A stretch of 50,261 bases of DNA from Candidatus Hydrogenedentota bacterium (GTDB lineage: Bacteria; Hydrogenedentota; Hydrogenedentia; Hydrogenedentales; CAITNO01). Where the stretch lies: assembly GCA_018056705.1 (NCBI GenBank), contig JAGPFE010000021.1, positions 1-50,261 of the forward strand, written 5' to 3'. A model generated the notes under the pieces. It saw only the letters and a list, made by a program, of their open reading frames with translations, had not been told where the DNA came from and searched no databases. This document shows, piece by piece, positions 1 to 7,857 of the stretch (within the stretch, counting starts at the first letter, position 1; each line of letters begins with the position of its first letter). The translations under genes and the position numbers were made by a program.

Positions 1-800
1 ACCTGTACATGCGCCCGAAACCCGTGGAGATCCACGCGGGAGCGGTAGTCCTGGCCACGGGATTCTCCATCCTGGACCCGACCCTGAAAGAAACGACCGG
101 TTTTGGACGGTATCCGAATGTCATTACGGCACCCCAGATGGAACGCCTGCTCGCCCCGACCCGGCCCTATAACTCGGTGTTGCGTCCATCGGACGGCAAG
201 CAGCCCGAAAACATCGCCTTCGTGTTGTGCATGGGCGCGCGGGACCACAGCGTTTGCAACCCGCTGTGTTGCCGGATCGGATGCATGTATTCCGTCAAGC
301 AGGCGCAACTGATCATGGGCGCCCTGCCCCTGGCGGAAGTGACCATTTATTACATCGACATCCGGGCGTTCGGCAAGGGCTACGAGGAATTCTTCGAGCA
401 GTCCAAGGGGATGGGCGTGAACTTCGTCAAGGGTAAAGTGGCCCTGATCGAAGAAACGGACAATCACGACCTGGTCGTGCACTACGAGGACATGGCCGGA
501 AACGGCGGACGGAAAACTTCCACCCACGACCTGGTCGTGATTTCGGTGGGCCTGGTGCCCAATACCGACACGACCCGGTTCTTCCGGAAGACCGCCCCCG
601 ACACGGACGATTACGAATACGTGCGTGAGATCGTGGCCACGGGCGATCCCGCCCGCACCAGCATGGACGGCGTGTTTGCCGCGGGCACGGTATCGGGCGC
701 GCGGGACCTGCCGGACTCGGTGCTCCACGCGGGAGCGGCCGCGGCCCAGGCCGCCGCTTACCTGCAACGCGCGCGAAGCAACAGGAAAGTCACGGTATGA
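1..800 (+). CDS. HdrA-like flavoprotein (heterodisulfide reductase subunit A family), 5' end cut off
   Basis: C-terminal ~265 residues of an HdrA-type FAD/iron-sulfur protein; the frame is already open at base 3, so the N-terminus lies outside the window. Visible: a strand with VLATGF typical of the FAD-binding fold, then the HdrA cysteine cluster (CMGARD, followed by CNPLCCRIGC and a K-Q-A helix), then a second nucleotide-fold closing segment (VFAAGTVSGARDLPDSV). In the HdrA family these cysteines bind a [4Fe-4S] cluster next to the flavin. Unlike the next gene it ends right after the flavin fold and has no C-terminal ferredoxin domain, which recalls QmoA. Its stop overlaps the next start (ATGA), so translation is probably coupled. 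Likely role (inference): one of two flavin subunits of an electron-transferring or bifurcating Hdr complex in the cytoplasm. Family certain; exact complex unknown. Confidence 0.88.
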   Translation, partial: LYMRPKPVEIHAGAVVLATGFSILDPTLKETTGFGRYPNVITAPQMERLLAPTRPYNSVLRPSDGKQPENIAFVLCMGARDHSVCNPLCCRIGCMYSVKQAQLIMGALPLAEVTIYYIDIRAFGKGYEEFFEQSKGMGVNFVKGKVALIEETDNHDLVVHYEDMAGNGGRKTSTHDLVVISVGLVPNTDTTRFFRKTAPDTDDYEYVREIVATGDPARTSMDGVFAAGTVSGARDLPDSVLHAGAAAAQAAAYLQRARSNRKVTV

Positions 801-2590
801 GTGAAGCAAAGCACCCCGACACGAAATCATCCTCCTCTCCCAAGATCGGCGTGTTCGTGTGCCATTGCGGCGGCAACATCGCCGACTACGTGGACGTGGA
901 AGCGGTAGCCCGGGCCGTGGCGAACGAACCCGGCGTATACCTGGCGCGGGACCAGGTGTTCTCGTGTTCCGATGCGGCCCAGCAGGACATGATTGACGTT
1001 ATCACCGCCGACCAGCTGGATGGCATTGTGATCGCGTCGTGCTCGCCCAAGTTGCACATGCACACCTTCCGGAACATGGCCGGGCGCGGCGGGATGAATC
1101 CCTACCAGTACGTCCACGTGAACCTTCGGGAACAATGCGCCTGGGCGCACCGGGACGACCGGGAAGCCGCCACGCGCAAGGCGATCGCCCTGGTCAAGGC
1201 GGGCATTGCCAAGTGCAGGCTGACCCGTCCCCTGGAACCCCTTTCCCTGAAAACCACCCCGGCCGTGGTGATCATCGGAGCCGGTATCGCCGGCCTGCGA
1301 AGCGCGCTTGCCCTGTCGGATCTTGGCATCCGGGTATACCTGGTTGAAAAATCCGATCGGGTGGGCGGTTACGTGGGACAGTGGCACGCGCTGTTTCCGG
1401 ACGACGTGGATGGCGCGCGGCTGGTTGACCAACTGCTGGAGCAGATCCGGCAACGGGACAATATCACGCTGTATACCGGGGCCGAACTGGTCGACAAAAC
1501 CGGCGTGGTGGGTGGTTTCACGCTGACCATCCGCCAAGCGAACGGCAACAACGACGTGATCCAGGCCGGCGCCATCATCGTGGCCACGGGCACGGCATTG
1601 TATCAACCCGCGAGCGGCGAACTTGGTTATGGCCATCCACAGGTGACTACCCTGGACGCTTTCAAGCGACACGTGGAATCCATCGCGACCGGAAGTCTCA
1701 CGTGGGACGGAAAACCGGTCCGAACGGTGGCCTATATTTACTGCGTGGGCAACCGGCAGAAAAAATCGGCGTCCTGTCCCAATCCCAACACCTACTGCGG
1801 CCGTTTCTGCTGCTCGGCCACCGTGCATACCTCGGCCTGGGTTTCCCGGCGGTTTCCGGAAGTCCGGCAGTATCACCTGTTCCGCGACATGCGCGCGTAC
1901 GGGCGCAATGAACTGCTGTACGAGGAAGCTCGCAACGCCGGCGCGGTGTTCATCCGTTTTGAAGAAAACGAACCGCCAACGGTCACGCCAAGTGACGACA
2001 CGAACCTGCTGGTAACGGTCAAGGACCAGTTGACCGGTGGTGAGACCCTGGAACTGCCAGTGGACCTCGTGGTGCTGGTCACGGGACCGGTCCCCGCGCG
2101 AAACGAATCCCTGCAACAGTTGCTCAAGTTGCCGCTCAGCAAAGAAGGGTTTTTCAAAGAGATCCACCTCAAGTTGCGGCCCGTGGAAACCGTCATCGAC
2201 GGCGTGTTCATCGCGGGCAGTTGCCAGAGTCCCAAGAACCTGGAAGAAAGCGCCGGCTCTGGCCTTGCGGCGGTAAGCAAGGCCGCGGCCCTGCTGCTGA
2301 AAGGATCCGTGAACAAGGAACCGCTGGTCGCCCGGGTGGATCCGGAGGCCTGCGCGTGGTGCGGCCAGTGTGACGCCGCCTGTCCGTATGGGGCCATCGA
2401 GTGCGTCAACGAAAACGGACACGAAGTGGCCCGGGTCATTGAAACGCTCTGCAAGGGCGAAGGTGCCTGCGTGCCGGTCTGTCCAAAAGACGCGGTATTC
2501 GTCGAGGGCTGCACGGACGCCCAGATCAGGGCGATGATTGACTCGCTGGCGGGTCAGCCCGAACCAGTCAAAGAGGAGGTCGCGGGATGA
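797..2590 (+). CDS. hdrA: HdrA-like flavoprotein with C-terminal ferredoxin domain
   Basis: 597-residue HdrA homologue. Domains in order: N-terminal iron-sulfur domain starting with VCHCGGN (C22, C24); FAD-binding Rossmann motif VIIGAGIAGLRSA near residue 161; the HdrA cysteine region beginning YCVGNRQ (C316) and continuing YCGRFCCS; C-terminal ferredoxin domain with C519-x2-C522-x2-C525-x3-C529. The second ferredoxin motif reads LCKGEGACVPVCP: C552, C558 and C562 are present, but the position expected to be the second cysteine is Glu555 (codon GAA). The protein should take electrons through FAD and pass them along the cluster chain to HdrC/HdrB; in methanogens and many anaerobes HdrA is the bifurcating subunit. 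It overlaps the preceding HdrA-like gene and the following small gene by ATGA. Two adjacent HdrA paralogues, one without and one with ferredoxin clusters, resemble the QmoA/QmoB pair, but no MvhD domain is present here. Confidence 0.92.
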   Translation: MSEAKHPDTKSSSSPKIGVFVCHCGGNIADYVDVEAVARAVANEPGVYLARDQVFSCSDAAQQDMIDVITADQLDGIVIASCSPKLHMHTFRNMAGRGGMNPYQYVHVNLREQCAWAHRDDREAATRKAIALVKAGIAKCRLTRPLEPLSLKTTPAVVIIGAGIAGLRSALALSDLGIRVYLVEKSDRVGGYVGQWHALFPDDVDGARLVDQLLEQIRQRDNITLYTGAELVDKTGVVGGFTLTIRQANGNNDVIQAGAIIVATGTALYQPASGELGYGHPQVTTLDAFKRHVESIATGSLTWDGKPVRTVAYIYCVGNRQKKSASCPNPNTYCGRFCCSATVHTSAWVSRRFPEVRQYHLFRDMRAYGRNELLYEEARNAGAVFIRFEENEPPTVTPSDDTNLLVTVKDQLTGGETLELPVDLVVLVTGPVPARNESLQQLLKLPLSKEGFFKEIHLKLRPVETVIDGVFIAGSCQSPKNLEESAGSGLAAVSKAAALLLKGSVNKEPLVARVDPEACAWCGQCDAACPYGAIECVNENGHEVARVIETLCKGEGACVPVCPKDAVFVEGCTDAQIRAMIDSLAGQPEPVKEEVAG

Positions 2591-2853
2591 GTGGTGTCAA
2601 GCGACAACCGCGGGACCTCGCGGAAATCATGCGGGACGAGATGGTGATGCGTGACCGCATTCTTCAACTCCTGGAGGAAACGCCGCGTACCATTCCGGAA
2701 CTCGCTGAAGCCTTGGGGTACCCTCCCGAGGAGGTGATGTACTGGGTCATGGCCATGCGACGCTACGGCCACATCAGTGAAACGGGCAAACCGGACGGCG
2801 ACGGATATTTCAAGTATGTCCGGGCAAAGGAAAGCCATCATGAGCCGCGTTAA
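2587..2853 (+). CDS. Small winged helix-turn-helix protein inside the hdr operon
   Basis: 88-residue protein, start overlapping the hdrA stop (ATGA) and its own 3' end overlapping hdrC by 14 bp. Residues about 15-75 read as a winged helix: helices in RDRILQLLEETPRTIPELAEALG, then PPEEVMYWVMAMRRYGHI as recognition helix and wing, then a short beta segment. No cysteines or membrane segment. It could be a DNA-binding regulator of the operon, or a small protein-protein module of the Hdr complex: being translationally locked between two structural subunits suggests stoichiometric production, which is unusual for a regulator. Fold assignment from pattern only; function not known to me. Confidence 0.75.
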   Translation: MSGVKRQPRDLAEIMRDEMVMRDRILQLLEETPRTIPELAEALGYPPEEVMYWVMAMRRYGHISETGKPDGDGYFKYVRAKESHHEPR

Positions 2854-3142
2854 CCCCCAGTTTATCGACGAAGTCCGCAAGGCCGGCCCGTTTAACGCGA
2901 CGGCCTGCATGAACTGCGGAACGTGCACGGCGCTCTGTCCCATCGGGCTGGAAGTACTGCCCCGGGAAATGTTCCGGTACGTCGTGCTAGGCCTGGAAGA
3001 CAAGGTCCTGGAGCAGGAAGAAACCATCTTCACCTGCCTGTTGTGCAAACTCTGCGAATCCAACTGCCCGGGCGGCGTCCATATCGTGGAGAACGTGCGC
3101 ACGCTGCGGCATTACATCAACAAAACGGTTCACAAACTGTGA
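2840..3142 (+). CDS. hdrC: HdrC-like 2x[4Fe-4S] ferredoxin subunit
   Basis: 100-residue iron-sulfur protein. Two complete motifs: C23-x2-C26-x2-C29-x3-C33 (CMNCGTCTALCP) and C65-x2-C68-x2-C71-x3-C75 (CLLCKLCESNCP). This is the size and layout of HdrC, the electron wire between HdrA and HdrB. Start chosen at ATG 2840 (MSRVNPQF), preceded by AAAGGAAAG; the frame is open further upstream, but that extension would run 77 bp into the winged-helix gene and lacks similarity to HdrC. Overlaps the winged-helix gene by 14 bp; hdrB follows after 12 bp. Confidence 0.92.
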   Translation: MSRVNPQFIDEVRKAGPFNATACMNCGTCTALCPIGLEVLPREMFRYVVLGLEDKVLEQEETIFTCLLCKLCESNCPGGVHIVENVRTLRHYINKTVHKL

Positions 3143-3154
3143 TCGAGGCGCGTT

Positions 3155-4198
3155 ATGGGACTGCCAATCGCTGAAATTATCGGAACGCTATCGGACAACC
3201 TTCGCCTGCGGGGATCCGTGATGCCCCTGGGATCGGGTGCCATGACCGCATGGGCCCGGGGACTGGATATCCCACGGGGCGGGGAAACCGTGCTGTACAC
3301 GGGACACATGTACCAGTTAATGCCTTACACCGCGGCCATGGAGCAGAAACTGGACATGCTGCGGGACACGCCCCTGATCCGCTACATGAAACTGGGACGC
3401 AAGATCAACCAGTGGATCAACACGACCCGCTTCATGCCGCCTCCCCCGGCCGCTGTCCGTAACGCGTGGAACCGGCGGCTGCGCAACATCGCCCGGTTGC
3501 TGCGCAAGGCGGGGGTCACCTTCGGCTACCTTTACGAAAAGGAAATGTACGCCGGGGCCCTGGTGTGCGATCACGGCATGACCAGCGTCTTCCAGGCCCA
3601 TGCCGCCAAGGTATACGCCATGCTCAAACAGGAAGGCGTGAAACGGATCATCACCGTTGATCCCCACACGACGGACATGTTGCGGTCCACGTATCCAAAG
3701 ATTATCCCGGGATACGACCTCGAGGTCAAAAGTTACCTGGAAGTACTGGCGGAGCGGGGCATCGACGTCAAGCAACCGATTGCGGGTAACGTGGCCATTC
3801 ATGACTCCTGCGTGTACGCCCGGTACGAGAACGTCGTGGAACAGCCGCGCGCCCTGCTCAAGGCCGCGGGCGCCGCGTGCGTGGAACCCGAAGCGTCGGG
3901 CAAACTGACCCATTGCTGCGGTGGCCCCATCGAATCGCTGTATCCCGAGAAAACCGAGCGGATCGCCCGGGAACGCATGGACCAATTGACCTCGACGGGC
4001 TGCGATACCATCGCGGCCATGTGTCCGATCTGCCTGTTGAACCTGTGCCGGGTCGCGCCGGGCTCCGCCCGGGTCATCGACATTTCCGACCTGCTGGTCC
4101 AGACCTGCTGTCCCGAAGAAGCGGAACTGCCGGACACGGCAAGTAACGACAACCGTCCCCCTTCCCCGGTACGCGCCTGCAGTTGCGGTTGCCGTTGA
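3155..4198 (+). CDS. hdrB: HdrB/HdrD-like CCG-domain protein
   Basis: 347-residue heterodisulfide reductase catalytic-subunit homologue. The C-terminal CCG domain is intact: HDSC (C219), HCCGGPIES (C254, C255) and MCPICLLNL (C290, C293), the ligand set of the noncubane cluster in HdrB. The N-terminal CCG repeat is degenerate: the first cysteine position reads VLYTGHMYQL and the usual CPxC reads TVDPHTTD, so it is expected to carry no cluster. The extreme C-terminus is Cys-rich (ACSCGCR, after a Pro/Asn linker), which I do not recognise as a standard part of HdrB. Last gene of the operon; only 14 bp separate its stop from the convergent glycosidase gene and no terminator is visible. Substrate unknown: in non-methanogens HdrB-like proteins act on disulfides other than CoM-S-S-CoB. 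Confidence 0.87.
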   Translation: MGLPIAEIIGTLSDNLRLRGSVMPLGSGAMTAWARGLDIPRGGETVLYTGHMYQLMPYTAAMEQKLDMLRDTPLIRYMKLGRKINQWINTTRFMPPPPAAVRNAWNRRLRNIARLLRKAGVTFGYLYEKEMYAGALVCDHGMTSVFQAHAAKVYAMLKQEGVKRIITVDPHTTDMLRSTYPKIIPGYDLEVKSYLEVLAERGIDVKQPIAGNVAIHDSCVYARYENVVEQPRALLKAAGAACVEPEASGKLTHCCGGPIESLYPEKTERIARERMDQLTSTGCDTIAAMCPICLLNLCRVAPGSARVIDISDLLVQTCCPEEAELPDTASNDNRPPSPVRACSCGCR

Positions 4199-4212
4199 GA
4201 TACGTTAGAATC

Positions 4213-7200
4213 TTACCGCACCTCCCAGCGGATTAACGGGCCAAAGGGGCCGCGTCCACGCACGTACATCCGGGCCTGGACCGTATCTCCCGGCTTTACG
4301 GAGGGCAGAAAGAACTCCAGATGTCCCGATTCGAACCGCGCGAGGTTCCTTATTAAAGGTGCTTCGAGCGTCTGGGTGCCAACCTCGATTCGCAGCAACA
4401 CTTCGCCCGGTTTACCGGCGATATCTTCCCCACCCCGCAAAGTGGCTTCTCCAAGATTGGTCAGGGTTACCAGGATCAACCGCGGGCAGATGGCTGCCCC
4501 GAGAATGCCGCCGACAGGGATCCGCTCCCTGGTCAGATCGAGGGCAGGAGGTTCCGGGCGGAATGCCACGATTTCATCGAAAGACACATCCAGGTATTTG
4601 GGGGGATTTTGCCCGGTCCATGGGCGGTTGCCGACGGCCAGCGCGGGAACATCCACGGAAGTGGTTCCGGTGGCTTCCGTTTTCAGGCCTGGACACCTGC
4701 CTTCACCGACATGCCGCCAGTAGGATTCCTTGAGTTCGTCATAAACGCCGGTCAGCCCCAGGACACACGCGTCTCGATCAAAGGTCAGCCACGCGTCAGG
4801 CTGATAGGCCGAAGGTCCCTCCTGAAAACGCTGGGCGTTCGCCCGGATAACCGTTGTCACCGGCCGGTCAGTACCATCGGGGTTAATCACGCCGTAATCG
4901 CTGTTTTCATTGACCCGGAACCCGCCGGGGTACCACCACCAGAAGACACCTTCCGCGCCACTTTCGATCATCATCCTGTAAAAGTCTTCGTAAAATTTCG
5001 CCTGGCGTTCGAGGGCCCGTTCCGTGGTCCCCTTGCGTCGACCGTCCCAGACGTGGATACCGGCCTCGGCCCAGATCATCGGAATCCGGGGATTCGCCCA
5101 CAGCGCGTAACTCCGGGTAAACCTGCCGGGCTTGACCACTTCCCAGTCCCCCAACCTGCCGTACCCTTCCGGCTCCAGGATGTCCACTGCCCCCGCGAGA
5201 TACGCGAAATCGTAGAGTATGGTATTGGGATCACGATTGGTGGGATCCCCCGCCATGGACATGCGGAAACTGACAAACTGGCGGGGCGCGACCTGTTTTA
5301 CGGCGCGTCGGACCGCCGCGTATTTTTCGTACAGCAACCGGTCCAGGAAACGGCGATAAGCCGCTATCGCGGGCGCCCATTTTCTGGAAGGATCCGTCAG
5401 CATCCCCGGCAGGTAACCAACGACGCGACCATTCGCGTCGCGGGGAACGGGACAACCCCAGTCCGCCTCGGCCGCTTCCAGGGAACCATACTGCTCCACC
5501 AGCCAGTGCTCATACTCATCGTAAAACGGTTCCCTTTCGAAATCCCGAAACTGCGGTTCCCACGCAAGATCGTACGCGAACACGGTATCGTTTTCGTTCA
5601 AGGCCAGTCGCGTAATCATGCGCGTGACCATTTCAGCGAAATTTTTCGGCGCGGGCTGATCCCCGAATCCGCGCCATGGTTCCTGGTGGGCCCTCCAGAT
5701 ATGTCCCTCGATATCGTCCCGTTCGAGTTCCATGGGCGTACCGGGACGCAACGAGACGTTCGCCCGCAATCCCAGTTTCCGCGCGCGACGCAAAAGATCC
5801 AGCAGGTTCATGGCATGCATGTCCTGGTAATACAGGAACACGCTGATCGCGTTAAATCCCATGTCCCGGCAACGTTCAAGGTCCCGCTGAACGGTCCGGG
5901 GGTCATAGGATTGCGCGCTCAGCCAGTACTCGAAAAAGGCGTTGTCCTCCACGCCGATTCCCGAGGAGGGCATGTAGTTAACCCCATGGGGACGCCAGCG
6001 TTTCCCATCCACCCAGAACGCCCCATTCTGGATTTCCACGAACCGTTCTCCCTCCGGCGGCCGGGTCCACGTGTACAGTTCATGCTCCACGCCGGGTAAC
6101 GCTTTTCCGTCCACTGCGACCATGACCTTGGCGGTCACGCCATCCGTAAGGACCTTCTTCGGAATCCAGGTATCGGCCAGTCGAAGCGTCCCGGTTCCTT
6201 CCGTCTCCCGCTCCAGGTGATACAGGGCGTTGCCGTCACGGTCAAGGACACGCACGTCCGCGGTAACCTTGTGGGACCGACTGTCCAGGAGGGCCACCGT
6301 CACGCCGACTTCCAGCGGTTCCCCGTAAATCGTGGTGTACCGGTTCACGCCACCATCCACCAGGGCTGCCTGGATCCGCAGCCTTTCCATGGCCCGACGC
6401 AACAGGTCCCGGGATTCAGGGCCGCAATACCAATCCAGGTCCGGCACCGAAAAACTGAGGATCATGCCCCTTCCCCCGGCAAAGCCGGGCACCGGCTTAT
6501 CCCCTGGCGCGAAGACAAACAGCCGCGCGACGTCGCCTCGAAAGGCTCCGTCCTTTCCCCACGCCTCCAGCAGGGGTTCACAGGCCCATCCACGGCGCTT
6601 GTCGAAACCCGCGGGCGACGGGCGGGGATGATGAGCCGTCACGGTTGCCGGAACAGGCGGCACAGGCAGCCCTTCAAACCAGCCCGTGACGCCCAGGCGT
6701 TCTACCTCACCGCATGGATAGAACTTGTATTCCGGGGAAAGTCCTTCCAGTCTCGGCGGCTGGACGGTCTTCAGCACGGCCACTTCATAGGACTCCAGGC
6801 GCAGGCCTCGGATCCCGCGCACCTGGTATCCCAGGTCGATCATTTCCGACCCGGTATGGGTATTCGCCTGGGTAATCGCCAGGGACACCACCCGCCGGAA
6901 ATCAAGACAGGTTCCCGCGCGGGCGGGTACGCTTTCCCAGAACCGGAAATCCGCGGCCAGCAGCGCGTACGGCTTCCAGTCCGGTCCGAGGGGCACCACG
7001 GCAATCCAGCGGGAACCATCGTCTTCCTGGCACTCCACCGCCAGTTGTTCACTATTGCCAATTGAACGGGCCTCAAAGCCCAGGGCCGTGGTGTCCGGTG
7101 GAAACACCGGGGCGGACGACCACACCCGCCGCAGGGAATCCCAACCGTCCATCCGGGGAATCCGCGCCTCGATAGCCGGACCTTTTTCCGTGGACACCAC

Positions 7201-7734
7201 CCGGTATTCAGCGGGCAACGACGCGTCTCGGCACTCCCGTTTCCAGTTGGCCAACTCGGTCTCGCTGACCGGAATCTCCAGGGTGGGGTGCGATTCCTCG
7301 ATCATCAGGCTCGCCAGGTCGCTGAAGGTACCCCATTTCCCATGCCAGGGCACCAGGATCTGCCGGAACGCCGGCGCGTTCAGGGCCAGGATATTTCCTC
7401 CCCGGTCGAGATAGGCCGTAACCGCCTCAATCGCGGTGGCCGGTAGTCGCGCGGCGTCCGGAAGTATCAGCAGGGACGCGTCCACTGCCTGCTCATCCCC
7501 GGCCTCATTTTCGAAGCCCTTCCGGAAACCCTCCCAGGAAATCGTTTTTACCTGCCACCCCGCCACGCCGGCGGCGTCATTAAGCGTCGCGTCCAGCGCG
7601 CTGTTTCCAGAAGGAAGCATAAAGGCCACAGGAGAGTCCTGGGCCCATGTTAAAGAAGGCGCGAGAAGCAACATGAACGCCCAACATCCGGAAAAAACAA
7701 GGGCAGTCGCACGTGGACACCGTTTCGTAAACAT
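4213..7734 (-). CDS. Secreted multidomain clan GH-A glycoside hydrolase
   Basis: 1173 residues, Sec signal peptide (hydrophobic core FSGCWAFMLLLAPSLTWA, likely cut after WAQ or nearby). The N-terminal ~560 residues are beta-rich and include a ThuA-like stretch (AYLDRGGNILALNAP and later GRGMILSFSVPDLDWY). A (beta/alpha)8 barrel begins near FWVDGKRWRPHGVNYMPSS, the usual entry of clan GH-A enzymes. Candidate acid/base is Glu726 (YDLAWEPQF) and candidate nucleophile Glu890 (MIWAEAGIHVWDG), correctly ordered for strands 4 and 7. C-terminal ~150 residues are another beta domain. Start ATG is preceded by AAGGAG at 6-nt spacing. Likely periplasmic or extracellular glycan hydrolase; GH2, GH5 or GH42-like, substrate not predictable. 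Divergent from the GH123-like gene across 123 bp. Confidence 0.8.
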   Translation of the reverse strand: MFTKRCPRATALVFSGCWAFMLLLAPSLTWAQDSPVAFMLPSGNSALDATLNDAAGVAGWQVKTISWEGFRKGFENEAGDEQAVDASLLILPDAARLPATAIEAVTAYLDRGGNILALNAPAFRQILVPWHGKWGTFSDLASLMIEESHPTLEIPVSETELANWKRECRDASLPAEYRVVSTEKGPAIEARIPRMDGWDSLRRVWSSAPVFPPDTTALGFEARSIGNSEQLAVECQEDDGSRWIAVVPLGPDWKPYALLAADFRFWESVPARAGTCLDFRRVVSLAITQANTHTGSEMIDLGYQVRGIRGLRLESYEVAVLKTVQPPRLEGLSPEYKFYPCGEVERLGVTGWFEGLPVPPVPATVTAHHPRPSPAGFDKRRGWACEPLLEAWGKDGAFRGDVARLFVFAPGDKPVPGFAGGRGMILSFSVPDLDWYCGPESRDLLRRAMERLRIQAALVDGGVNRYTTIYGEPLEVGVTVALLDSRSHKVTADVRVLDRDGNALYHLERETEGTGTLRLADTWIPKKVLTDGVTAKVMVAVDGKALPGVEHELYTWTRPPEGERFVEIQNGAFWVDGKRWRPHGVNYMPSSGIGVEDNAFFEYWLSAQSYDPRTVQRDLERCRDMGFNAISVFLYYQDMHAMNLLDLLRRARKLGLRANVSLRPGTPMELERDDIEGHIWRAHQEPWRGFGDQPAPKNFAEMVTRMITRLALNENDTVFAYDLAWEPQFRDFEREPFYDEYEHWLVEQYGSLEAAEADWGCPVPRDANGRVVGYLPGMLTDPSRKWAPAIAAYRRFLDRLLYEKYAAVRRAVKQVAPRQFVSFRMSMAGDPTNRDPNTILYDFAYLAGAVDILEPEGYGRLGDWEVVKPGRFTRSYALWANPRIPMIWAEAGIHVWDGRRKGTTERALERQAKFYEDFYRMMIESGAEGVFWWWYPGGFRVNENSDYGVINPDGTDRPVTTVIRANAQRFQEGPSAYQPDAWLTFDRDACVLGLTGVYDELKESYWRHVGEGRCPGLKTEATGTTSVDVPALAVGNRPWTGQNPPKYLDVSFDEIVAFRPEPPALDLTRERIPVGGILGAAICPRLILVTLTNLGEATLRGGEDIAGKPGEVLLRIEVGTQTLEAPLIRNLARFESGHLEFFLPSVKPGDTVQARMYVRGRGPFGPLIRWEVR

Positions 7735-7811
7735 ACAGGGCTCCTTCTATACGCCACGGCCATAAGAGAGGACGAAACACCCGACCTTCCTTATATACTG
7801 TAACGGGTTCG

Positions 7812-7817
7812 TATAAT
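7812..7817 (+). promoter_or_regulatory. TATAAT -10 box upstream of the GH123-like gene
   Basis: Perfect TATAAT 40 bp upstream of the ATG at 7858, in the 123-bp divergent gap 7735-7857. No good -35 at 16-18 bp. The gap must also hold the promoter of the leftward glycosidase; an AT-rich TATATA-containing stretch at 7791-7797 is the only candidate I see for that strand. Confidence 0.5.
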
Positions 7818-7857
7818 CGGTCAAAAGTTTGCCTGAAATTTCGAAAAGGATCCTGCC

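Noticed and set aside
827..2422. Long open frame of 531 codons on the minus strand
   Set aside because: It is antisense to hdrA, whose iron-sulfur and FAD motifs are unmistakable. The His/Gly/Arg-rich product is typical of the shadow of GC-rich codons.
4609..6099. Open frame of 496 codons on the plus strand
   Set aside because: Lies wholly inside the clan GH-A glycosidase gene on the opposite strand; no motif, no ribosome site.
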